Positions 55,880 through 64,000 of a stretch of 64,000 nucleotides of DNA are shown here, one piece after another. Numbering within the stretch: position 1 is the stretch's first letter; every line of letters starts with the position of its first letter. The stretch is from the NCBI RefSeq assembly GCF_024763615.1, contig NC_077224.1:15965078-16029077 (forward strand), in the 5' to 3' direction. The notes under the pieces are model-generated. The model worked only from the letters and a program-made list of their open reading frames with translations. It had not been told where the DNA came from and did no database searches. A program made the position numbers and the translations under genes. This DNA comes from Phlebotomus papatasi. Its lineage: Eukaryota > Arthropoda > Insecta > Diptera > Psychodidae.

Positions 55880-56267
55880 TCATTCGGCGTGCGATCGTCG
55901 ACCAAGTAAGATTGATTCTCGTCACATTTCCCGGCAAATCTTTAAGTGAGTTTTCCTGTCCGTAGTGGCATTGAAATTGTGATAGAGGTGTTATCATTAT
56001 CAATAAATCTTCTTTAAGAAAAAAAAATTGCACAGTGCACAAATCTTCCAACAAAATAAAAAAATAACCAATTGAATTTGAAAGTGAAATTGAGTGATTT
56101 CGAAAACATCCAAAAAGAAAAGAGTGTTAAGTGATATATCCTGGTACTTTTGGTGTAGTGTTTCTTGGTGGAAAAAGAGGCCACTTGAGCCAATTTACTC
56201 CTCAATAATCAATTGAATTTCTTCCGGCCGCAACTCCTTCACAATAGTCGCCCTAAACGGATTATCT
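55880..56267 (+). other. Possible 5' non-coding exon
   Basis: TCATTC at 55880 could be an initiator. The stretch is rich in GTGAAATTGAGTGATTTCG-like 5' UTR sequence, has no long plus-strand frame, and ends at a consensus donor CT|GTGAGT (56268). If real, the gene runs rightwards and its coding exons lie outside the window. It is inferred from composition and one splice site. Confidence 0.3.
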
Positions 56268-58384
56268 GTGAGTAATGAGATATTCTTTTTCCGTCGCGTG
56301 GGGCTTTCTTTTTAGCATTAAAAAAAACCACTCTTAGCCTTTGACTTTTTGTCCATACTCAACTCATACCAAATTGGTGATGCAGAGAGCCAAATTAAAT
56401 AGAGAAGATAGACAAACACACCAGAGGACAATCCATTAAAAATCCATTAAAAACCATAAGATGCAGTGTGAGGGGTTAACAACTAATGCAATGTGAGATT
56501 CAGTTTGACTTTCTTCGGTACTATCTTTAATTAAATCACTTCTGATAAGATTTTGATCGGAAAAATATTTAAAATTGATCATAGAATTGATTGAATAAAT
56601 CACAGTGTAACTTCAATAGTGTAAACCAAAAATTACACAGTAAACTCTAAATTTTTAAACTCGTTTCTTTAATTAAGAACCTGAGACAACCGTTAATTTA
56701 GTGATTTAGTAACAAGAACAACTGCAGACCTAGAAAACTGAATCAGCATAAGCAGTCAATGCGATTACACTATCGAAGTCGCACTGTATATCTAATTTTT
56801 AAAATATTCAATTCACACTTTGAATTATTAGAATTGGATTACAAGTTTTTTTTAACATTTTTTTTAACTTTAATAATGTAAATGTTGCTGTTTCAAATTC
56901 GTTTAGACTATTAAAGTATTATTGTACGTCCAAATTTCGAAATTATTTTCTACTTCAAATTAAGAATTTGATACTGAAATCAAAATTTAATAAAGCGTTT
57001 TAGCCATATTTGAAAATTGACTTTCTTTCAGATAATTCAGATTAAATATTAAATATTGAATAAAACATTTAAAATAAATTTTTGATCATTATTATCCTTG
57101 TGAATTTTAATTTAAATATATAGTTTCAAATTTGACTTCGATTTGGAAATGTATGTAACAGTTATGCTCAAAACTTTGTTTAGTAAGTAAAAAATTAAGG
57201 AAAATTCAAATTGGTCAATGGAAAAGCTCAATTTTGGTTAACAGAAAAGGTCAATTTGAGCCAATACAAAAAGTTTCATTTGATTAGTAGAAAATTTTAT
57301 TATAATCTGTAATAAAAATAAATTTTGGTTAGCAGAAGAAGTCAATTTTTGTCAATAGAGAACGTTAATTTTGATCAGTAGATAAAGTCAATTTTGATAA
57401 GCTAAAAGAGAAACTTAAATCAGTAAAAGAAATAAATTTAGGTAAAAAAAACATGTTTTGATCAGTAGAAAATGCAATTATGATCTGTGAGATGAAGTCA
57501 ATTTCGATTAGCTAAAAAGTAAATTTTGGTCAGTAAATAAAATTAATTTTGATAAATATAAAAAGTTGATTTTGTATTTTTAAAAGTAAATTTTAATTAG
57601 TAAAAAAGACAATTTACAAAAAATAAATTTTGATTAGTAGAAAATTCAATTATGATTAGTAAGAATAAGACAATTTTATAAGTTAAAAAATCAATTTAGT
57701 TGATTTATTTAATAAATCAACTAAATTGAAAATAAATAAAATAAATCAAATTACGAAACTGAGGTTAATCTTTTCCAAAAAAAAAGATTTTTAAATTTGT
57801 TTTTTTTTTTTAAATAAATTTAATCTTAATTTCTGACTATAAAACAGCTTTGAAATTCGGATTTTAATCTTGGTTTGGAAGAGATTTAAAACTGTGAAAA
57901 AGGTTTAGTACATGTTTGAAATTTTGAATTTCTTTGAATTAAAAATGAAAGTAGATAAATAAAAAATGAATTTAGATTTGAAAGATGATCTGATTTTTTA
58001 ATGAGAATTCATGTCTTTAATTTGGATTTTGAATTAATTTTAGTTTTGAATTTAAATTCAATTTCAATCTATTGAATATAACTTTAAATTTCGGTTGGAA
58101 TGTGGATTTCAATTTTTAGATTTGTGGTTTCGATTTCAAAATTTCTAAATGTAAGTTAAGATCTAAATTTAAGGTAGAATTTATATTTTAAATTTAAATT
58201 TCAATAACAATCTCTATATTTGAAATAAACTTTAAATTTGAATGTCGAAAAAGTGCAAGTCTGAATCTAAATTTTGAATTTTCAATTTCATCTCGTATTT
58301 AAATATTATTTCTCTGGCATACATTTTAAATGAAAAATTTATAAATTTATAAATTTATATAATTTTTTTAAATATATTAAAAAA
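56268..58384. other. Strongly AT-rich stretch
   Basis: 57200-57680 repeats short words such as AAATTTTGATCAGTAGAAAA many times without a fixed period. No gene seen. Confidence 0.5.
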
Positions 58385-58800
58385 CTATATCTCGCTCTTT
58401 CACACTCAAATCTAAATTGAATTTCCCATGATGCTTAAAAGAGGAAGAAGAGTGCGAAAAAGTTGGATAGAATTATCCAATATTCTTCACTGAGAAAAAA
58501 AAAACAGGGTGCGATTAACTTTCTTTAATAATAATTTTAACACTTTTTAGGTGTCAACATTTTTTAATTTTAATTTTACACCTTTTTAAGGGTAGAAATA
58601 ACATGAAAAGGGGTGGCTTTAACCCTTAATACACCTAAAAAAGGTAATATTTACACCGATTTCGGATCAGTACTGCAGGGTAAAATAAACATTTCCGGAA
58701 TGTTATTTTAACTTTTTCGGATTTCTCTCACTCAGTGTTGAGACAGAAAGAGACGAGAATTTAGATTTGATGAAATTTTTGTGACTCTATAACTCTGACA
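58385..58800. repeat. Foldback family A remnant split by a family C MITE
   Basis: Family A sequence (CTCGCTCTTTCACACTC ... AAGAGTGCGAAAAAG) runs to 58487 and resumes at 58738 with TTGAGACAGAAAGAGACG. The MITE lies between. Joining the flanks restores the usual CTTTTGAG word. Confidence 0.65.
58488..58737 (+). mobile_element. Family C MITE, nested copy
   Basis: CACTGAGAAAAAAAAAACAG to TTTCTCTCACTCAGTG, 250 bp. Rejoining the host sequence leaves no extra bases, so a target duplication is not evident at this site. Confidence 0.7.
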
Positions 58801-59052
58801 CACCTTTTAGATTAAGAAAATTTCGTGCAATTAATATTCACAATCTGTTTCCTCTCAAACGTTAGCATATCCCTATTTCAATTTTTTTTTAAATTCAAAA
58901 TTAAATTGAATTAAATTTAATTCTGCATGATGTTCAAACGAAAAAAAAAGAATGCAAAAGAATAAGATAGACTTACATAAACAATTTGAGGAGGAAAATA
59001 TTGTGAATTTCGATTTCAGGAAATTTTCTTGATCGCAAAGGTATATCAACGC
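58797..59052. repeat. Foldback family A copy
   Basis: GACACACCTTTTAGATTAAG opens and TTGATCGCAAAGGTATATC closes; AAAAGAATGCAAAAGAATA lies on the right arm. Confidence 0.6.
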
Positions 59053-60619
59053 CATTAAAATCAATTTTAAATCAGATAGATTATTATTTTTTTTATTTCA
59101 ATCAAAGTTTTGAGATAGAAATCAAATTTAAAGTTTGATTTAGGTTTAATTTTAGCTTAAAGGTTAAATTTTGAGTTTAAAAGTGCTAGTGATAAGCCCC
59201 AAATATTAAGCATTTAAGAGATCTACTCAAACCTTCATTAACATTTGCCTCCAATTGCACCCTCAGCATTGGAAATTTTGTGTTTTTTTTTCCCCAAAAA
59301 TCTCCTAGAGAGTGTTTAAACGAAGAGAAAATTATGGAAATGTAATTGCCATGGAGGATTTTTTTGTACACCAGAGATTTCTTGTGCCTAGAAAAAAAAA
59401 ACAACTCGAGGGTTGTTTTTCTGCAATGATGAATGGTTGATTTGTGTATTCTCTCTCTTGCCCAATTTACCCATTTCATGGCTAAACAACTTCAAATCCC
59501 AATTTGTCACAAGAATAAATTTCAACTAAAGCCCTATTGCCTTTGACCAAAAAATATAGCCATTCTGAAAAACCATTAAGAAAAATATTAAGGAAGTGTT
59601 TCTGATTGACCACCTCCCTCACCAAAAAAAATTGTTAAATAAATTACATAACCATGTGAGCGTAATTTTGTGATTTTACAACTAAATAGTCCGGAGGAAT
59701 CAAACATTTCTGTCACATTGGGTGAAATGTGGTTTTGAAAACTGTTGCATACGGTCTGTTTTCACGTTTTGCATACCAAAACCCTTACCACGGAAAATCC
59801 TCGGTCACTCTCCCGTAGAAATGTGTGCAAATTGCGTATACAATTAATTTAATAAAAACAGATCTACAATTATCCATTTTAAATGGTGTGAGAATGTCAA
59901 CTGCGCGGGAAAAAAAGACCGTTCAAGAGAAAATAAGGGGGACGCGAGACGTAGAAAAAAAATCACGGTTGTATTACAAAGTTGTCGCACAAATAAAATT
60001 AATATGCAAATTGTGTGTGTTGTTCTCGAGGGAAGAGGGATTGGAGGAGATGGAATAAAAATCACCTAACTGCACGACAAAACACGCACATTTAACTCTA
60101 TAAAGTTACAACCCACGCAATTTTTCACACAATTCACAGTTCAACTACCCATCATACTGCCTCGGCTTTTCCAACAATTCTGCACAAGAAATATTAATGT
60201 AAATTCGGCGGGTAATTCAATTAAGAAAATTATAGACTCAATTGAATGAAAATTGAAATGATCTCAATATGACGTAAGCACATTACGTTGGAAATGACAT
60301 ACGGTCGAGGACTCTGGATCGTTCAATTGTTTCGCCGACCGGTGGTTAAAATGTTAAAACGCTATTGTAATTCTTGCTAGAGCTAAGTCAAAACGGCCTG
60401 TAAAATTTTAAATGATTTACGCATGCTACCGCTCAGCTGATTATGGAGATTGATCGGTGCCGATTAGCCGATCTGTCATTCACGTTAAACGTGTTAAACG
60501 TGAGAAATTCAGGTGTCTTTTAGGTGCCTTCCTTCCGTCATGAGTGAAATGAGGGTGATAGCTAGGAGTTAGAAGGCTTTATCTTACTCCCAGAATCGTA
60601 GTATTTAAAACAATAAATA
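59053..60619. other. Non-repetitive island
   Basis: No exon recognised. CATTTTAAATGG-type words and short A-runs only. AAACGTGTTAAACGTGAG near 60484 is a local direct repeat. Confidence 0.35.
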
Positions 60620-60865
60620 CACTGAGAGAAATCCGAAAAGGGTAAAATAACATTCCGGAAATGTTTATTTTATTCTGCAATCCAAAATCGGTGTAAATAT
60701 TATGCTTTTAAAGTGTAATTGGTGTTAAAGTTACCCTTTTTCATGTTAATTTTACACTTAAAAAGGTGTAAAATTAACATTAAAAATGTTGATATATTTT
60801 TACACCTAAAAAGTGTTAAAGTTATGAGGAAAAAAGGTTAATCGCACCCTCGTTTTTTCTCAGTG
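60620..60865 (-). mobile_element. Family C MITE, full copy, inverted, with TA flanks
   Basis: CACTGAGAGAAATCCGAAAA to CGTTTTTTCTCAGTG; TA is on both sides. The inside is the complement of the other copies. Confidence 0.75.
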
Positions 60866-61633
60866 TACAAATTGTAATTTCTAAATTTATGCTTGAGTCA
60901 AACTACAACAGCCTCTATTTGGGTTTATTATAATTTCATCTTATTTCTTGTATAATCTTAAAGTATTTTCGTCTTAAGTGCTATGCTGAATATTTATCAG
61001 ATATATCAGAATAGATCAGAACGCTCGATAACCTTAACAAAAATGTACGCGACAGAATGTCTTTAAATATGAATAATTTCTCGCTGAAATTATTCCTTAA
61101 ACTGTTATTAACACTTATTGCAGAAAAAAATCTTATAGGAACGTTTTGAATTGGTTTTAAAAAATATTCCGTCTGACACAGGATATATAGAAAGGTGAAT
61201 GTTAAGGCTTTAATGCACACCCGGCTATATGTATTTTTTAGGCTTTATCGGTAAGATCTGAATGGTAGGCCCTTATTACCACTTTAACGACGAGACAGTT
61301 TTCGCTGACCGAAAATCAGCAATAAAAATGAAACCGATAAACAAAATCAGTAATAGGTTTTACATCTAACCTTAGAAAATCCAACAAATTCGGATTTGGT
61401 GTATTTTTTGTGTCTATGAACGATAGGGACAAAAATAGCCCAAAAATTAAAATAATTTTTCTGACAATATCAATGAATGATAAATTTCGCTATAATGAAA
61501 AATACTATGTTTGAGTATTGTAGTTTCTTACCAAAACGGTTTTGCTTAAAAAAATTGGAAGTATAAAAATAATTAAAATCAATTTTCAATGTGAAAATTT
61601 AAAAATTCATCACTTTTGAACTTAAAAATGTAC
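60866..61633. other. AT-rich sequence, no gene recognised
   Basis: No inverted ends or coding signal seen. Confidence 0.35.
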
Positions 61634-61852
61634 TAGGGAATGTTGGCATTCTTCGCACAGAGTGAACCTTCAAACAACGCAAATTTTCTCTTTATTTGCA
61701 AAGAGCTACTTCGTCATTTCTTAGCCATAAGATAGATCATTATTAGGCTCATGAAACGAGATGAGAAATGGTAGGTCAGCTCTTTGCAAACAAAGAGAAA
61801 ATTTGCATCGTTTGAAGGTCCACTCTGTGAGAACCATTCCTACATTCCCCTA
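61634..61852. mobile_element. 219-bp TA-flanked foldback, family H
   Basis: TAGGGAATGTTGGCATTCTT opens; reversed, the right end is TAGGGGAATGTAGGAATGG. CAGAGTGAACCTTCAAAC pairs with GTTTGAAGGTCCACTCTG. Confidence 0.75.
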
Positions 61853-62870
61853 TATAGTAAATAACCGTAGACTTGCAAAAAATATCCTAGACTCCTTCAA
61901 CCTTCTACTTTGCAATTATGTACAAACTTAAGAAAAAAATAACTTTAGGTAGTTAGGAAAAATTATTTTCCTTATAGGACACTGGCGTTCCAACCGTCCT
62001 TAAAGGGTTAAGGATCAAATTTTCCACATAAATTAATGGCGGACGAATATTGTACAAACTGTACTATCTACAAGAATAGTGATACGTTTTATTTAACCAA
62101 CGTTAACGATTTAACACTGTATAGAAAAGTGAAAATTATTGTGTAAGAATGTTTTTTAAATACCTACAAAAAAAATAAAAATACGTACTATAGGATTGTA
62201 ATTTGTATTATTATTATTACATTCTTTCCTAAACGAAATGCAGCATCGCACAATTATTATTATTAATAAAGTCACTGAAATCACAAAAAATAACTTAGAA
62301 TCTTTGCACAAATTTTAAAAGCAAATAAAATCTCTTGGAAAATATTCCATTTTGCCAGGGGCAGCTGAGCAATACGGCCTGCAACATACCGTAGATGCGG
62401 GTGACTTTGACCCTTTTCGTAATCTTTTCTTAAATTCTAGCACTTAATGATAGTCTTTACCGATCCGATCTACCGTCTAAACTATTTTGTTCTAAAAGTT
62501 CAGTTCGTTTTTAAGGGGCCGAGTTTATATCTGCCCCAGATATAATAACAAATTTAATTATTTTACAGTTTCCTTGTTTGCATTGATGTGTAGCCTATAC
62601 CCAAGGCAAAAACATATACTGTGCAACGCTTTACTAATCAAGGTGTTCTTAGAAAATCAAGTCAAATTTTCATCTTTCATAAGTGTCTGGTAGTACCCCA
62701 GTCTTCCCTAACAAATAGGCAATACAATATTTTTAAAGTATTCCGGTAGCTTTAACAATTTTTTCTTAAAATTTTATTTATATTTCGTATAAAAATTGAC
62801 TCAGTCGTTCTAACGTTGAATATGCTGGGACCGGATTGAGGGTGCTTTTACCAGATCTGTATAGACGTAA
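61853..62870. other. No gene recognised
   Basis: CCGTCCTTAAAGGGTTAA at 61990-62010 looks like a solo end of a TTAA-type element. A short ATT microsatellite lies at 62203-62270. Confidence 0.4.
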
Positions 62871-62872
62871 GC

Positions 62873-63047
62873 GTTATACGGGCTTCAGATCGAAGTCATA
62901 TGGGCTTAACATCTGAAGATTTTTTGGAAAATTTTGACTTAGAATAGGATTATTATTGATTCTAGAGAACCAATATAATTAGTTGCAATTTATAATTTTG
63001 AGATCTTCGAAAACTGGGCTAAACGACTAGTCTGAAGACTGGTTTAT
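62873..63047. repeat. Inverted-end element (ATACGGGCTTCAGATC), second copy
   Basis: GTTATACGGGCTTCAGATCG and the closing TAGTCTGAAGACTGG with GGGCTAAAC match the copy at 43323-43536. Confidence 0.5.
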
Positions 63048-63202
63048 TTGATAATCGACTGATTCTATTGCACCTTTTAATCTGACAGAGTCATTGCAAC
63101 GATCAAAAGTTCAATCGACTTCGGACTTCGGATTTTCCATTATTGTTTTTTTCTAAGATCTTGAAAAGTTAATCTTCAATTCTCTTTAATGCTCTAGACA
63201 GA

Positions 63203-63354
63203 CTTAACCCTTTGAGGACGATTAGGTCGCCCGTGACCCAAAAATCAAATTTTTCCTACGGCCTTCTAAAGGTGTATTTTGCTCTAAAAAGTTAGGAAAA
63301 TTATTTTTTCTGACCCTTGATTTTTGACCATATCCCGTCCTTAAAGGTTCAAGG
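63203..63354. repeat. Small TTAA-type foldback
   Basis: TTAACCCTTTGAGGACG opens; reversed, the right end reads TTGAACCTTTAAGGACG. GTGACCCAAAAATCAA pairs with TTGATTTTTGACC. It resembles piggyBac-type MITE ends. Confidence 0.5.
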
Positions 63355-64000
63355 CTTGAGTCGAATGACAGCTTAGTGAGAAACTGATGGGAATGCAGTC
63401 TAATTATAATATTATTTTGACCATATTTACGTTAAACCGTGTCTTGCCTTTGAACCTTTAGAACTAAAACCATTAGAACACAAAAATCTCACCGTTAATG
63501 GTATAAAATAGAATAGTGAATAGGTATATTATTATCTCAAATAACCAACCCCTTACAACGTGGGCAAAGAATAGGTGGGAAATGGCGAAAGAAAAACAAG
63601 TTTGCTAATCAACAATATTTTCAATTATTTCGAGGGTGAAGTGGCACAGGAAAAAAAACTGCAGGTGCGGAGGCAAGAAAGACCACAACATTTTGCAGAA
63701 GGAAAATCCAAAAGAGTGGTTGAAAATATTCAAGACGAAGGCACTTTTATAGCTTCGTCAAATGGGCCCCCCTCGTGCCCTCAATGGTTGACACAACAAG
63801 TGGAAAATGTCGTGACAATGTTAATAATGTGTCGTGATTTGAGAAAATTAAATTAACTAAACTGTACGGCAGAGGCATATACATTTCTCCACAGTCATAT
63901 CCAATATTCCTTCTTTTTTTTCTTCTTCTTCTCTTCGGCATTTAATTGTTCACACACAAGAAATTTCTAAGACGTTGTACATAAAACACGTGGATTTTTT
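63355..64000. other. No gene recognised
   Basis: An open frame at 63575-63856 begins with GTG rather than ATG and has no domain. The window ends without a visible gene. Confidence 0.4.

Noticed and set aside
63575..63856. 93-codon plus-strand open frame
   Set aside because: It begins with GTG, and composition and context do not support coding.
1..64000. CRISPR arrays, operons, phage or other prokaryotic systems
   Set aside because: Spliced eukaryotic genes and MITE-rich introns rule out a prokaryotic setting, and no regular repeat-spacer array is present.

Overview
The window looks like nuclear DNA of an insect, most likely a fly (Diptera) with a repeat-rich genome, perhaps a nematoceran such as a sand fly. 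The grounds are spliced genes with GT-AG introns, arthropod-type gene content, strongly AT-rich introns, and many foldback MITE-type elements. The species assignment is an inference with low confidence.

Left part (1-25.3 kb): three plus-strand genes. The first is the 3' part of an SDS3/SUDS3-type subunit of the Sin3 histone deacetylase corepressor (three exons, 2-1200, open to the left). About 0.4 kb downstream comes histidyl-tRNA synthetase (HisRS, 1615-13573). It has two mutually exclusive first exons: 1615-1707 encodes a WHEP-type cytosolic N-terminus, and 7437-7523 encodes an Arg-rich leader typical of mitochondrial import. Both join the same exon at 7602 in the same phase, so one gene appears to supply both compartments. 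The third gene (17704-25126, three exons) encodes a 351-residue, cysteine-free, Tyr/Asp/Arg/His-rich secreted protein that I cannot name. The large introns of HisRS and the secreted protein gene are filled with foldback elements.

Right part (25.3-64 kb): no convincing complete protein-coding gene. It holds decayed non-LTR retrotransposon pieces (27.7-29.0 kb), a degenerate array built around the palindrome ACATGCATGT (30.95-32.5 kb), two further local tandem duplications (34.0-34.5 and 35.6-36.1 kb), a 1.8-kb element with about 300-bp internal modules (41.1-42.9 kb), Tc1- and pogo-like elements, tRNA-derived SINE pieces, and many MITEs. Between them lie non-repetitive islands, one of which (55.88-56.27 kb) looks like a 5' non-coding exon ending in a good splice donor. 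Such a layout fits large introns or the regulatory flank of a gene that extends beyond the window.

The most notable patterns are: (1) HisRS dual targeting by alternative first exons; (2) a set of TA-flanked foldback elements sharing AGGG-type termini, four of which are each exactly 219 bp although three unrelated arm sequences are involved; (3) the ACATGCATGT array; (4) the modular 1.8-kb element with a perfect 17-bp terminal inverted repeat.
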